The notes beneath the pieces were generated by a model. That model worked only from the letters and a program-made list of their open reading frames with translations. It did not search any database and had not been told where the DNA came from. The translations under genes and the position numbers were made by a program. A DNA stretch of 64,000 nt from Clitopilus passeckerianus (lineage: Eukaryota > Basidiomycota > Agaricomycetes > Agaricales > Entolomataceae): NCBI GenBank assembly GCA_944990035.1, contig CALYLX010000128.1, forward strand, positions 1,054,001 to 1,118,000, in the 5' to 3' direction. The stretch's first letter is position 1. Each line of letters begins with the position of its first letter. Positions 10,581-23,404 of the stretch are shown one piece after another.

Positions 10581-12684
10581 TCATTCAGGTTGGCGAAGCT
10601 GCTGCCACACTTGTAGGTGCTCTGTGGTGCAATGATTTATCAGCTCTTCCGTAGTCGCATCGACAAACGCCGTCGGCTCGACGGAGAGATGGCCTTGCGC
10701 AAAGCGAGCACTACAAACCTCTAGGGTGAGACAGTGAACACAGAAAGTATGAGTCGACGTACACACAAAGGGCACAAAATTGCATGTTCGGGCGGTCCGA
10801 ATCTGGTTTCATTATCTGTGCCAGACACTCCATGACCGGGTACAGTCCGTCTTCGTCGAGTTCGACTTCTTCACCCTCTTCGTCCTGAGTTTCGGTGGAT
10901 ACAATCATCTGCTCCGAAGCTAGGGGTCCAATGAGACTTGGGGTACTTGGAGTTGAAGCTCGTTTAGTTCCAATGGCGTTGGTTGCTGCTGGGGCTGAGG
11001 CAACCCCTGACCCTCTACAGGCAATTCTTCTTGACGCACTACAGGCGATGAGGCTTTATCTGGACCCATGAGAGCTGCATGTAGAGGCAAATGTGGCAGC
11101 ACCTGGGAGGCCACTTCCCCATGAGAGCTTGACTCTGGCTGAGTTTGGTTCCCAATTGCCTGAATCCTCGGTTTCTTGATTTGATGGTCGTCCGTGCTAG
11201 GTGACGAAACCGTTCGTTGCCGTTTGGCGAGTTCCTGGGCAAGCGGGACATCACTGGAAGATGAGGACTGGTTCGAAGAACCTTGCGAGGAGGTTGCGGT
11301 GATCGCATATCCAGCGTTTGGTTGACCACCTGACGTGAATGGGGCGAACGCACTCCGACGTTGCACAGGATTTACTGCATCTGAAAGTGATGGGGCGTGA
11401 ACAGTTGACGGCTTGTTGGTAGCAGGTGTCACCGGTGTTGAAGCTCTTGAGCGGTTATATGACGGTACAGTGGCACTTGGAGGCGGAGGGAGCGCTGGCG
11501 GAGGCATTGAAGAGCTCGGTACACTTCCAGGCTGAGCAGATATCGGGGTTGATTGATGAGAAGAGGCAACCTGGGCTGTAGGTTGGTGAGTAGTAACAAT
11601 ATGCAGCGGAGGCTGCGTTTCAGCAAGCAGTGATGGTGGAGGTGGTTCATGGGGCATGGGGATTGAGCCTCTTGAGACTCTTCTCTGCGAATTAGACGCG
11701 CTCGATGAGGGTCGGGAGGATTGCCGTGAGCCATTAACATGATCCAGGGAAGGGACTACATTCTGACCCGAAGATCTTCGTCTCTGGTGCGTTGGATGGT
11801 TCTAGAGAAGTTTTGGCAAGGGTTTACACTATACACGCTGTAATACCTTACTGGAGATTGAAAATGTGGAGGTGGGTGAGGAGGATGGCCCATTGTAACC
11901 TACATAGAGATCAGTATCGGAAATCCCCAGGATTATGAATCTGTCACAGACTGGCTGAGACGGAACTGCTAGAAGAGCTGGGTCAACCAGAAATACAGCC
12001 AAGTACAACACGGATATTCACCTGGAGGATAGATGGGACCTGGAGGGTAAGTCATTTGACTGCCGGATTCCCTCCTTGTAATGGGGTGACTGTGGATGGT
12101 AGTCACTGTAGGGCTTGAGGTATTTGATGCAGAATGCGCCTGGGTTGGTGAACTTTGCGCTGAAGGTGGCTGGCGTGAAATATATCGATCAATATAGTCG
12201 CGAAGTTGTTTAATCTCTGTGCAGGCTGCATTGTAAAATGCTTGAAGCGTCTGGTGATCAGTGAGTAGTTGGGAATAATGCAGGTCGCCAGAATGCTGCT
12301 GCAGCAGAGCTTGTTTCTCGCTCCTTACTCTGTGCACCTCTGCCTCAGCCAAGCGTAAATCATTTTGGGTCGTTTCTTTGATTCGAGTTAACTCTTGAGT
12401 CAGGATTCGATTGTCTTGCCAGAGTTTAAGGTTTTCCTGCTCATACCGAACATTGGTCTGTTGGAGCTCATTCATCTTCTGAGGCATTCCGGGCCAATAT
12501 CCCAGTTCCGTAAGACATCCATTGGCAGTGTTGGATAGGATTTCAACTATCTTAGAACGGAGGTCGGCAGGGGCCGCAGGGTTAGGGGCATGTTGAGGCC
12601 TAAAAGCAATTGAAAGGTCAAAGTTTTAGCAACACCACATTAGTCGTCGGACAGCTTTACTCACTGGACGTTCTGCGGAGGCAT
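10581..12684 (-). CDS. Unrecognised coiled-coil protein with a C-terminal Cys/His motif
   Basis: The start at 12684 (MPPQNVQPQ) leads into a coiled coil of about 100 residues (MNELQQTNVRYEQENLKLWQ, ILTQELTRIKETTQNDLRLA). A long Pro/Ser/Gln-rich disordered part follows, with basic patches such as LAKRQRTV and KKPRIQ. Near the end an acidic segment (DEEGEEVELDEDGLYPVMEC) precedes FCALCVCSARF and EELINHCTTEHLQVWQQLR, a C-x2-C ... H-x-x-x-x-H arrangement that could bind one zinc. The frame needs one extra base in the C run at 10923-10926 to join VSLDP to ASEQMIVSTE. This architecture suggests a nuclear regulatory protein, but I recognise no family. It is head to head with the next gene over about 175 bp. 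Confidence 0.65.
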
Positions 12685-12858
12685 GTAGCCTTGCCGAACA
12701 TTTATTTTTCTACCAGAAGGACCTCAAAGACAAAGGTGAAAACGAAGATTTCGCGTAAGTTCTTGATTTCTTGCTGCCGGTGTTGATCCCTGAACAAATA
12801 CGCCGTCGGTTTCATTTGTACGTAAACCCAATGCGGAGACATTCTTAACTTGTTTCCA

Positions 12859-13835
12859 ATGTCAACGTCGTCGGTCTCGTTCAACGAAAGCGTCCTTCAG
12901 TGAGTTGAGCGCGTTTTTATCGAGCTTCGTTGACGGGCCCACAGCTTGCTATCGGACGCGGTGCAAGCCAAGTTGAAGGGACAAGAGGCGCAGGCTGCGA
13001 ATGGCCAAAGGGGCAATCATTTCAATGAGGTCAAGATCGTCCTCATTCACCACCATGGCCCAGCTGACGGACTTGCGTGTAGGAAATCGTGAAAGATCGC
13101 TGCAAAGAATTGTCTAGCTTGACCCACATTAACCTTGAAGCACTCATACCTGGGCGAACTACGCAGAGCGCTTTGCAGCGTGGAGCGGCGCAGCGGAGGA
13201 ACTTCACAAGGAATTTCTGAAAACTGCAGTTCTGCCTGGAGGTCTTACTTTTGCTAGCTATTTAGAATTCAGACATCGCCTGCTCATACTTTCCGAGAAA
13301 GAGAACAAGTTGTCCTTGAAATACTACGACTGTGACCCACCCGAGCCTGTACTACTGGCACACACCACCCGCTTGAACGATTCCCCGAGTAGCAAGGTGT
13401 GTTTCTATCGCCAGTATCATCTACCCACTGCCAATGCTGACTCTAGCACAAATCTAGATGCTAGAACGACTAGAAAACTTACAGAAATTACGAGCTGCTG
13501 ATTGTGAACGAATGTCCTCCCTCGACACAAGGCTAGAGGAGGTGATTGATGAACATATAAACGCTGCGTATCATAGCAAGCAGACACTCGCAACCAGTAC
13601 ATACCCCGCAGCCATTAGTGTCCTACTGCAATCAGACGATGCTCATGAACTCGTGAGGGAGGAGCTTAAGAAGATGATCGAGACAACCCGAACAGAAACA
13701 TTCGTTGAGCTAATTGTCCGGGACGGTCTGGATCATGGCAGCCAATGGTCGATGTTGCACCGTTCTGGATTGTACTCAATGATCAATGTTTTTGAGAGTG
13801 TCCTTGGCAGACTACCTTCCCAGCCAGATCCATAA
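12859..13835 (+). CDS. Unrecognised protein with a coiled-coil C-terminal half
   Basis: The start at 12859 gives MSTSSVSFNESVLH; four exons join through three short introns, and the third intron ends just before MLERLENLQKLRAA. The N-terminal half contains NEVKIVLIHHHGPADGLA and FAAWSGAAEELHKEFLKTAV with LPGGLTFASYLEFRHRLLIL. The C-terminal half is helical and charged (SSLDTRLEEVIDEHINAA, ELVREELKKMIETTRTET) and ends MINVFESVLGRLPSQPDP. The product is about 270 residues, without signal peptide or membrane segment. The exon-intron pattern and codon use look real, but I match it to no known family. It diverges from the coiled-coil/zinc-motif gene. Confidence 0.55.
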
Positions 13836-14427
13836 ATCGTCGTTTCTGAAATACCCCACTACTCGCATTCTATTCGGATAGCTACACGCCTACCTACATT
13901 CTTTTCTTTTCCCTACCCGCATCTAACTACATTGAACGCCTGTTTGACACGTACACTGACATGTGCCGCAGAGGATACGGAGCAGAATACGAGCATCATA
14001 AAAAATCACGCAAATGTAGCACAATCTGTCAACCAAAGTCGATGCATCCCCAATTTACGATTCTTCTGGCCATGGAGATTACCCGTAGAAAATGTCCCAG
14101 TGGATTAATAATGCTGATTGCGGTATTGGTAATTTGTGTAGCGGAATAAGATACGGTGGAATGGAGGAAGTAAAGCATGCTGGTAGAGAAGGGAATGGTA
14201 ATGGGTAGATATGAGAATGAGGTAAAGTCTGTAGATAATAATGACGAAGGTTCCAGGGCTGAAAAGAAATGTATAAAAACAGTGGCTGTAGAAATAAAAA
14301 GAGAGACGACAGTTGGATATAATGATCACGACTAAATTCTCTCGATCCTAAATGTACACATGTCCGTCGGTTTTCTTGAACACCATGAGAGAAATGCTAT
14401 AGACAAGAGGACAAGTGCGATGGGGCA
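13836..14427. other. Intergenic, 592 bp between two converging genes
   Basis: This gap separates the 3' ends of two convergent genes. It is AT-richer than the flanks and has no ORF with coding character, no tRNA-like fold and no repeat that I could see. It should hold the two 3' UTRs and polyadenylation signals. Confidence 0.5.
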
Positions 14428-17044
14428 CTATGTGATCATGCTCTTACGAGCAGACATCGACTTTGACTGGTTCATAACCACATTTGCGTTTGGGAGATTC
14501 CCACTGTGTGTTGGCACACCTGTCCAGGGGGATGGCATGGGTGGGGCATCAAACGGCATTGTTGATGATCTACGAGCAGACCGCGATGACTGCGACGGCT
14601 GAGAACGGGTATGTTGAGGCTGAGCCGGTCGTTGAAGGTAATGATTTTGTGCGGAGGCGAGACCGGTGCGCTGGCCCTCCTGGCATCTCCACTCGGTACT
14701 CTGCTGTTGCCAGGCCTAGATATAGCGGCCGGTGATGATGATGCATGATGGGGTGCTGGTCGATCCGGGAACGAAGCGCTCCTTGAAGGATGTCCACTTC
14801 GGTTCGGACCAGCGGATGCGTCTCTCTCGCGACTCGATTCCCGAGAGCTCATGTGGCCTTTTGAAGAGCCGCTTCCGGATCCAGAATGTTGAGCAGGCGA
14901 AGAACCGCGTTGCTTGGGGTATTGCTGCATCATGAATGGTGCTGTAGGTGGTAATAGGGGCATGTCCATCATGGTATAGCCCACAGGCATCATAGTAGGC
15001 ATAGCCATTGTAGGCGGGAAACCCATGGCTAGGCTTGGGCGGCTCCCAGTCCACACTGTAGGGTAGGAAACAGCTCCACCAACAAGACTGGTACTTGAGT
15101 TGTTGCGGGAAAATGAGGGTGTTATCGAAGGTGATAGTGAGCTGCGTTTGGTCTTCCGTTGAGCAGCTGCAGCCGCACGTACATCCTCAGAGGAAGACCC
15201 ATGATGGGAAGAGTAAGGAGAATGTGACACAAAGAAGGTCGGTGTTCCAGGATTACTCGAAGTCGGCGGTGTGCCACGGAAGCTAGAAGGCCTTGAGCTT
15301 CCAAGTGAGCCGGACGAGCCATTATTAGGGTGGAAGGGTATGGGGAGAGGAACTGGAAGAGTAGATGGTCTTGAATTAAGGGAAATATTCGATAGCGAGC
15401 CTTCCGGCCGCGGAGCAAGAGAGTTATCGTCCCACATCTGCTTTGACTGCCTGCGCGCAGTAGTTGATCTATTACGTTCAGAAACCGAAGAAGACGCGGA
15501 AGTGTGGAAGGAGGGGCCTGCTGGAGGTAAAGACTCCGTATTTGAAGCCATGAGAGCAGGAATCCCTCCAGCCCTCTGCGATTCACTCCTTAACCTTGCA
15601 GCTATCACCTGCTCTGCATACATTCGCTGCTTTTTCTCCTCTATCGCCCGTTTTTCTTGTTCCCAAGCCTTTCGTTCTTGTTCCCATGCGACCCGCTCTT
15701 GTTCTCGCCTCAAACGCTCTGCTTCGAGTTGCCTTCTTTCCTCTACTATGGCAGAACGGCGTTCATTCTCCGCTTTGAGGAACTGAGCCTTTTCCTCTCG
15801 CCTCTTCTTTTTGCGGAGGACATAGCCAATTGGAACGACTTCGTCCTTGTCGTCCTCTTCAGCAAAGCGTACTCCACGTTTGACCAGAGGTTCTGCTGGT
15901 GTTATAATAGCACCCGAGATAGGAGATGGAGCCGGATATACCTCCGGGGACGACGGTGGCGGCGTATGGTCTGATGGAAGCGACGGTGGAGCAGGGACGA
16001 CAATCGACAAGGCAGGCGCTACAAGAAGAGATCAGCGACTGGAGTCGTAATTGACAAAAAGAGAATGCTTACATGATGAGGGAGAGGTTGATCGGATATC
16101 AGGTGTAAGTGAAGGTGTTTCGAGGACAGACGGTGAGGAGAGGGGAACGGAGTAGGTTGAAAAGTCAGCATTTGCCATTGACTCGATGCCTTCCGAAAAT
16201 TCAAGTGCAGCAACGGCGAATGAGCTGGTGACCGAGCGGATTGCAATTCCACCCTCCTCGTTAGGGGTATAATTGAAATAGCGCTCTTCGAAGCATGGTC
16301 GATCCAACCAGCGTTGAATACCAGGGAGGAATAGGAAATAACAGCGGTGGAGTCGGGAAGAAGATCAATCCAAGGGTCTAGAGGTTGGGTGACAGGGGCC
16401 CGAGCCTGAATTTGTTTCGAGGCCAGCGACCTGAGTAAAACATGGTCAATTTCGGAAAGCGTGTGTTGGGTATTGGTTAAACGGCCCCGAAGACGTTTTT
16501 TGAGGGTGGTGACATGAAGATTCTGACAAGGGGTAAGGGTATGTGGTCGATTGACAGAACGTGGAAAAGGACAAGGAGCATGGATGAACGGTGACGGTGG
16601 CGATGGACAAGGCATGAGGCTGTTGTTGACAAGAGTTTCAAAGGTTTCTAGTGGCGAAAGCGTGGCAGGACCAACGCTAGCATCGTCTGTCCTTGGACTA
16701 ACAACGCTTTCAGGGTCGTCTTGAGAATCGTCCCAGCCCAGCTTGCTCGGTTTCCATTCTGGAACTGGGGAACGGGGAGGCTGCTTGGGCCGCGACGATG
16801 TTGAGGCCTTGAACCATGACTTCCAAGTCTTTTTGTTGCTTGCAGTACTGTCGACGACGTTTAGATGATGGTTTTGATTGTCCTCGTCGGGTGTGGGAGG
16901 GAAGAGGCTGGCAGAGCCAGATGAAGAGGAGGCAGAGGAGTTCCCTGACTCAGTTAAGAGTGACGGGTTATTAGCACTGTGTATGCTGCCAGCATTGCTC
17001 TTGTCGCTGCGCTTGACGGTGAAGACGGCAGTGAAGCGACGCAT
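14428..17044 (-). CDS. Large Ser/Pro-rich fungal protein with a charged coiled coil
   Basis: The start at 17044 (MRRFTAVFTVKRSDKSNAGS) opens a conserved-looking N-terminal region with KTWKSWFKAS, TLSPLETFETLVNNSLMP, HVTTLKKRLRGRLTNTQHTL and RWLDRPCFEERYFNYTPNEE. One intron near 16020 leads to KRGVRFAEEDDKDEVVPIGY and a strongly charged helix of about 90 residues (REEKAQFLKAENERRSAIVE, EQERVAWEQERKAWEQEKRA). The rest is Ser/Pro/Gly-rich and disordered. The frame breaks twice: at about 16330 (T run) before the RWLDRP segment, and at about 14653 (C run), after which the shifted frame gives a natural tail ending KSMSARKSMIT at 14428; without that shift the frame stops at 14472. No enzymatic motif is visible. 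The function is unknown; a cytoskeletal or cell-cortex scaffold is only a guess. Confidence 0.68.
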
Positions 17045-17188
17045 TGAAGACTGCCATACAGTGATGAGACCTTGTCTGCATGGACGGAATGTCCTTCAAA
17101 CCATTTACAACTAATTGTCACACCCATCATCACTTTGTCACACCGGCCATCAACTCTCACGTCATCTATTTCTATTCTTGGAAGCGAT

Positions 17189-19433
17189 TCACATCTTTCG
17201 CTTCGTCTGAAATCCTAAAATCCGCCGTTCATACGTTTCAATAATTTCCCCTAAAAACTCCTCATCGACTCCAGCCCACTCTGCGGCACGTTCTATGACT
17301 TTTTGCAACGTCTCAGGCAGCGTTCCATCCACATCCCGCGATCGGTAAATACGATATCCTTCCCCGGGCCGAAGCGATGATGATGTCGTTGTTGAGCTGA
17401 CGACCGCTTTAACATCCATTCTAGCCTTGGCCGCATCAGGATGGACCGAGGCTTCCAGACCACTCCTCCTCGACGTTCGCAATGGAAAGTATCGCTCCAA
17501 AAGTCCATCTGTCATGTAATCAGCCTCCCTTAAGAGTCTCAAACGGTGCCTCGCACCTCCCGATGGCTTGGAAATGAGAACACGTTCGCTGAACTCCAGG
17601 TACTCATCAACTTCCGGATCTGTAAGGTCGCCCATGCACCTTTGGATGTCAATCAGCATGGAACATATCGCCAAGCTGTGGGTCTCGGTATCCCCACTCA
17701 GTTGCTCACAAGTTATTCCGACGTGAATCAAACATTGCGTTGCGGCTTGACCCGCGGTCTTCGTCTTCCGTCATTTGCAGTCTCTGTAGAAAATCTTCAA
17801 CACGTGGCAGCGAACATGCCGCATCTGTGTCGTCTTTCGGTATTCTGTTTCAGGCGTCATGAGAATCAGATTAGGATATCTTCTTTGTCGGTCTCACCTT
17901 GTTTGTCCATCCAAGCCGTAAATCATCTTTAGAACCACAATCCCTGCGCTCAGGAAGGCTGCCTCAGGTGGTGCATTATCGTAGATATGGCGGTCAGGAT
18001 CATAGTTCTTCAGTTTTTCGAGGCCCGGTGCGGACACAAAATGCAGTGTTAGGGGGAAAGACAGGATCTGCCCTACCCTTTTAGTCAATCTGTATAATGT
18101 CGCTGAATAGAGTGGGGTATGTCACCATGTAGATCTGATTGACACAGGTACGCACGCGTTCCACACAAGGCGTCAGAAATGACCCTCCATAAGACTGGGG
18201 AGGCGTTCACCTCTGGTACAAAGACCCCATAGGTGCGATACATGTGTTTGCATAATCTTGACGCTATTCCATGCACAGCCTGTGTTCTTGGCGCATGCTA
18301 AAGAAGTATCGATTAGGGGGTAACCTGTATGGAGGTCAGATTGACACATACACGCGGCGACAAAGAACTGATAATGTGCTTGTTAAGGTGCAGCACCATA
18401 CTATCTGGCAGGAGGCCACGAGTGACAGGGTCAAGGTAAGGGAGCCTGTACTCCTCAATCAACCTGCCAAATGCTATCCAACAGTTATCCGTTATTGGAA
18501 ACAATTTCACTCACTGGCCGAAGTCGCGACATAATACCGGCACCCGGAGGGTCCAGCATCCAATCATTAATAAGGCAATTAAGCTTGCTGGGCTTTCGAA
18601 GAGCTCGTGACCCCTGGCTTTCTTAACGCCTGGACGTCGAAGGGTTTCGCCTGTGGTATCCGCAGGCTGGACATCATCTTCGGATGAATCTTCGCTTTCA
18701 GAATTTTCCCTGAGTAGTGCCTCCATCTCGAGGTCACTTTCTTCATTTTCGGAGCCTTTATCAGCTTCGTCGTCGTCGTCTGAGCTAAACCCCGAGCTCG
18801 TTTCTTGCGATTTGCTTGGTTGGGATGTGCCAGACCCTGTAGCTTTGGGTCCGGTATGTTCTTGATCATCGCCCAGAGTAGAGAGGTGAACATCTGACGG
18901 AAGTGGATCTGGTAATAGCTCCAAGTTCATGGCCCATAAATCCTTGCATACTATCTGTCCCGAGTTGAGTAGTGCTTTTCGCAAACTATGGAGCTTCGCA
19001 CTTCGAATTCGGGAGGTAGCTTCCATACGTCTATGAGAATGGCAATCTGTTTCCTCAAAAGCAGCTGCAAGCATTCAAAGTAGTGATAGCGTGCTCTGAC
19101 GCCATGATACACTGACGAAGCAAGTTAGTATATACCAAAGGGAACTTGTATACTTTGACCAACATTCAGGGTTAGCCTGGCTACCTCTCCCCTTCTTCGT
19201 CCTCTTTGACTTGAGGGTACGTTTCTTCAAAGAGTGCGGTCCAAACTCCTCTGCATCATTGATTTCATTCCGATAATTCTGATAATTTTGGCGTTAGAAC
19301 AAGACTGTTGGGCGGACGAAACCGGCTGATCCACTTGTAGAACATGGCCTTCTTCACAAGCAATAAGTCCACTATGAGGCTCTTTATGCCATTGTCTTGA
19401 ACCACAGGTAGGACATCGTCGGCGAGGTGCCAT
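17189..19433 (-). CDS. RRN7: RNA polymerase I core factor subunit RRN7 (TAF1B type)
   Basis: TFIIB-like subunit of the Pol I core factor, which recruits Pol I to rDNA promoters in the nucleolus. The start at 19433 gives MAPRRRCPTCGSRQWHKEPH followed by SGLIACEEGHVLQNYRNEI, the RRN7 zinc ribbon. Then come cyclin-fold-like segments: YHYFECLQLLLRKQIAILID, IVCKDLWAMNLELLPDPLPS, an acidic Ser-rich insert (FSSDDDDEADKGSENEESDL), SPASLIALLMIGCWTLRVPV, RLPYLDPVTRGLLPDSMVLH and LTKRVGQILSFPLTLHFVSA. The C-terminus has LTDPEVDEYLEFSERVL and ends GFQTKRKM. Introns are numerous and about 50 nt; I found no frame break. It diverges from ERJ5 over about 175 bp. Confidence 0.87.
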
Positions 19434-19609
19434 TGAAAGTTGCAATCTGAGATGGGAATTCATCAAACACGCTCTTGCCAAAACGCGCAAGATTGTCGGC
19501 GTCGGTATCACGTGGCCTCACATCAGGAACAGCGTGGCCGAAAAGTTGGCGACCCAGGGCATTGCAGAAACTTGGAAAACGACTTTTCTGTCAAACTTTT
19601 GGCTTCAGG

Positions 19610-20885
19610 ATGAAGCTCACGGCTTTCATTCTATTTTGGCTGACGGCGTTTGTGGCCACAGTCTTTGCGTAAGTTCTTCCTTTCTTTGACTTTGAGGTGG
19701 AAATACTAAAATACAGCTTCACATTCAGGTGGGAAAAGGTATTGCACAATAATTGAATTGTTCCAGATGAAGCGCTGAATTGGAGGCTTCTTAAGGAAGA
19801 TCATGAAATATTTGACCTTGTCGGCGCGCTGGAAGGCGCAGAAGGCAAAGGAACCACATTCTATTCATGGTTAGGCGTACCCCCGACAGCCACGACTCCC
19901 GAAATTTCCAAAGCCTACAGGAAGTTGAGCATGCAGCTCCAGTATGTTATGGTATAGCGCCGTCGTTGAACGTTCACTCAATAACCCATTTGCAGTCCTG
20001 ATAAAAACCCCAATGTCAAGAATATCCATGAGCGCTTCGCTCGCCTGGTGTCATTGCCACTATCCTGAGGAATAAGGAGAGTAGGAAGAGATACGACTTC
20101 TTCTACAAGAACGGAGTACCCAAATGGAGAGGTACTGGCTACTACTACTCGCGATTCCGCCCTGGTCTAGGAGTACGTGATTTCCCTCAGTCGCCTATGT
20201 TTCAATACTAACACGTTTATGGGTTTGCAGTCCGTATTCGTATTCTTAACATTGTTTACGTCGATGATGCAACTGGTTGCTCAGCGCATGACATACAAGC
20301 GCGACAAGGAACGTATGGAACGCATTGTCAGCGAGGCCAGGGCTGCTGCTTGGGGTCCCAAGCTAGTTCCCGGAGATGGCCAGCGAAAGGTGTGTTTGGG
20401 AAGCTATCTTGGCACATCAGTGCTCAATCAGTGTTTTCAGGTCAAGGTCAATCTTGGTGCACGCGATGAGTACAGTCAAGACCGATGGGTCGACATAGTT
20501 GTTGATGGTGAAAACGTATACCTGGTATGTTCATCCTGTCATTCAACCATAGCCCTTATGCTTATTAAAGTTGAACTAGCCCGATCCCGACGGTGATATG
20601 CACTTGCTTGATCCTGAAGGCATCCTATATCCAACATTTACCAACACTTGGTTCTTTTCTTTGGTCAAATCTGGTTTCAAGAAGGCTCTCAACAGAGGAC
20701 AGTCTGACTCCGCACCTCAGTCAGAGGTCAAAGGCTACGATGTTGATGACAGTGACGATAGCAGCTCTGTTACAGGGTCGGAGAGTGGTCGCTCTTCTGC
20801 ACAAGAAAGCAAATCTGGTCGGGGACCTCAGGCAACTGTCATGGCCGGTGGCAGGAGGAGGAAGCAAGCGTCTAGAAGAAAATAG
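19610..20885 (+). CDS. ERJ5: ER membrane J-protein ERJ5
   Basis: DnaJ-type co-chaperone of the ER membrane. [20 protein letters not shown] is a signal sequence; an intron-joined [17 protein letters not shown] follows, then the J domain ([20 protein letters not shown]) with the HPD motif restored across the intron ending near 19995. After [20 protein letters not shown] comes a second hydrophobic segment ([18 protein letters not shown]) and a cytosolic region ending in a basic tail ([12 protein letters not shown]). The frame breaks at 20047-20048: RFARL must continue with [12 protein letters not shown], which needs one more G in the G run. The gene is otherwise full length for the family. Confidence 0.88.
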
Positions 20886-21064
20886 ACATTCGTCGTATAC
20901 TCGAATGTGACATGGGTCGTCTGAATAGACTATTTATCTTGAAGTCTAAGTACTGACATCATACGGCTTTATTTCGGACAGTCAAATTTCTACAATCATA
21001 CAGGTTCTTTCTAGGGAATGAAAATATCTTACAAAATAAGATATGCAACAAGACTGCTCAGCGT

Positions 21065-23096
21065 TCACTGTCTGTTGACATACATCCTCATAATCTTCGA
21101 GAGGATCTCCTTGGGCGCTCGAGGACGCTTCTCCCACTCCGTCGCCCAGCCAGGTTCAGCACCTTGGTGGTTGTCTTTACTAGGAAGAGCAAAGACGGCC
21201 GTAACCAACCAATAATTTCTATCCGCTGCGCTGTAGTCGTGGACAAGCGTGGGCAAGACGGCACGAGGAACAATGAGGTTCGTATTCGCGTCGGTCCGTA
21301 ATGCACGCCCTTTACGTTCTCCAGATCCAACATCGACAATGCCGACCACACCTGCTTTGGATGTGGCTCGCGCTTCTCCGTTGTGTTCGTATGTTCCAAA
21401 GTCTTCACCTGTGGAAGGCAGTAAGGCGCGTTCGTCGGTGCCTTGCCCGTAGATTGCGAAAGCTCCCTCAGCCGATGTAAGTTGCCTCCTGGTCTTTAGG
21501 CGATGGACTCGCAAGTGCCAGAGCGGCGAGTCTGCTTGAGGGGGGATGAGCCATGTCTCCACCTCAACGTCTTTCCAGGGGTACCACATCGACCTCAGCC
21601 ACTTGTCACCCTCAATCCTGGCTTCCTTGGTGACCCTCCTACACTTCCATGTTTCTCCACCATCATCACTGAGGGCAAGGGTATTGTCTCCTCCCAATTC
21701 TTCCAGAGTACCGTTGCCAACAGGAACACTGTATCCGAAAGCGGAAGAATATGCGAGCTTTCCGTACTTCGCTGCACTCTGTTTCACTGGATAGGAACAC
21801 TGCTGACCGGACGAGAGAAGGTAGGTGTGACCACCAATATTGGTGATGATGTGGAGGGGGTAGTGAAGAGCTTTTGTCGTGTTCCTCAAGGACTCTGGGT
21901 ATGGCTCTTCCTCGCTAGCCCAGAAAGGGTGGGTTTCGGGCAAAGACAACGCGATGAATGACTTGCAGCACCAGTACGGAGACCCAGGGGAATTATAGTT
22001 CTCCGTCATGTTGTGATTTGGGTAGCAGTATCCGATTGTCAGCGTTCCATCCGAGTTGTATGCTCCTGCCCGTGTGAGCCAGTAACGGATGTTGCGGAGC
22101 TGGAGGCCTTTAACGACACCCCACGTGAGGGAGCGGGAAGCTCAACGTCGGCAAAAGCTAGGGCGCCCCAGAATGACGACATTGCAAACCGGTATGTCAT
22201 GCTCCGTCCGAATGGTATGGCGCGACCTTCTAGACATTCAGTAAGAGAAGACGAGTAAATTTGATGCTTCACTGACCTTCAGGATCAAAGTAGTGGACGA
22301 AATCCAGGGCAAATGCTCGGGCTCGATTTCTGTACTCCTCGCACCTTCCGGGATCAACATCCTGGGCCAGCTTAGAATAGACGAGCTGCGCAAATTGGAT
22401 GGCGAAGGACGAGGAATAGTAGTCAAGTTGGATAACTCCTTCAGGGCCGTCTCGAGACCATCCACCACCGATATAGAAAGTATCAAGGTGGTCAAGATCC
22501 GCTTTCATGCGCTTGGCATCGAATTTGGAGGAACCAGCTTTCGATAGGCCAAGGTTCGCGAAAACCTGACATTCGTTGAGACGATGTTGTATACATTGCA
22601 TGGAAGTACGTACCCGGAACCAAAGCCAGTTGGTGTTGGGCATTTCTTTGTCGTTCATGCCGCCGAGCCATGATTCGAAATGCGCTTTCGCCTCAGGAGA
22701 AAGAGGATCCCATAGCTGCTCCTTTGCCACCGCGATGGAGAACCCGATGGCAGAGCATTCCACCATTCTCTGGTCCTTATCCCTCATATTGCCCCAGAAC
22801 TCAGGGCTGTTGGGATCGGTGCCATTCGAGAAGCCGTCGACCCATCTTTTGGTGCCATCGTACTCGCCACCGCCTGCCAGGAGTGAAGCAAGACCCCAGA
22901 TTGGACGCGAAAATCCCTCGAGTTGAGCAGCGATGTCATCGAAGTGGGTGCCCGTGTATCCGATATGAATACGAGCTCCTCCAGGCGATGTGTGCGCTTC
23001 CAACGGAGCCAACAACTCCTTGAGGTATCTCGCAAGATCTTCCTTAGTTCTCAACAGATTTGGAGAGAAGGGAGTGCGGTTTACGAAGGCGTCCAT
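21065..23096 (-). CDS. DUF2264 protein
   Basis: Three exons starting [20 protein letters not shown]. The long N-terminal domain contains [55 protein letters not shown] and [20 protein letters not shown], typical of DUF2264 with its alpha/alpha-toroid-like fold. The C-terminal part ([40 protein letters not shown]) resembles a beta-sandwich domain. Such proteins are thought to act on carbohydrates or related substrates, but no activity is established to my knowledge. There is no clear signal peptide. The frame breaks at 22129-22131: ELPAP must continue as [18 protein letters not shown], which one lost C in the C run explains. Confidence 0.85.
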
Positions 23097-23404
23097 GGTT
23101 GAGTTGTACTTTCGGAAAACACTCGCAGGTTTTTTACATGTCAGAGACGGGCCGACATCGGGCCGTAATTTGAGTACCTACAAAGCGGCCTAAAGCGGCT
23201 TGCCTCAGGGGACAGAAAAGTTTTGACCATTCAAAGTCGACTGGCTTTGATTGAGCCGCCTTGCTTTTTCAACTCAGGGACCAAGGAAGATGGTTTGTTC
23301 ATAGCTGGTATTCAGGCATGCTAAAATAAAATACAGATTTCCGCCAATACTTCTTTATATGTCTGATAATTAAATATCCATCCAGTGTATCCATGTAATC
23401 AAAT

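Noticed and set aside
15271..15786. 171-residue plus-strand ORF
   Set aside because: Antisense of the charged coiled coil and Ser-rich part of the minus-strand gene; its composition mirrors that coding sequence.
21503..21961. 152-residue plus-strand ORF
   Set aside because: Antisense of the DUF2264 gene, which shows clear family motifs on the other strand.
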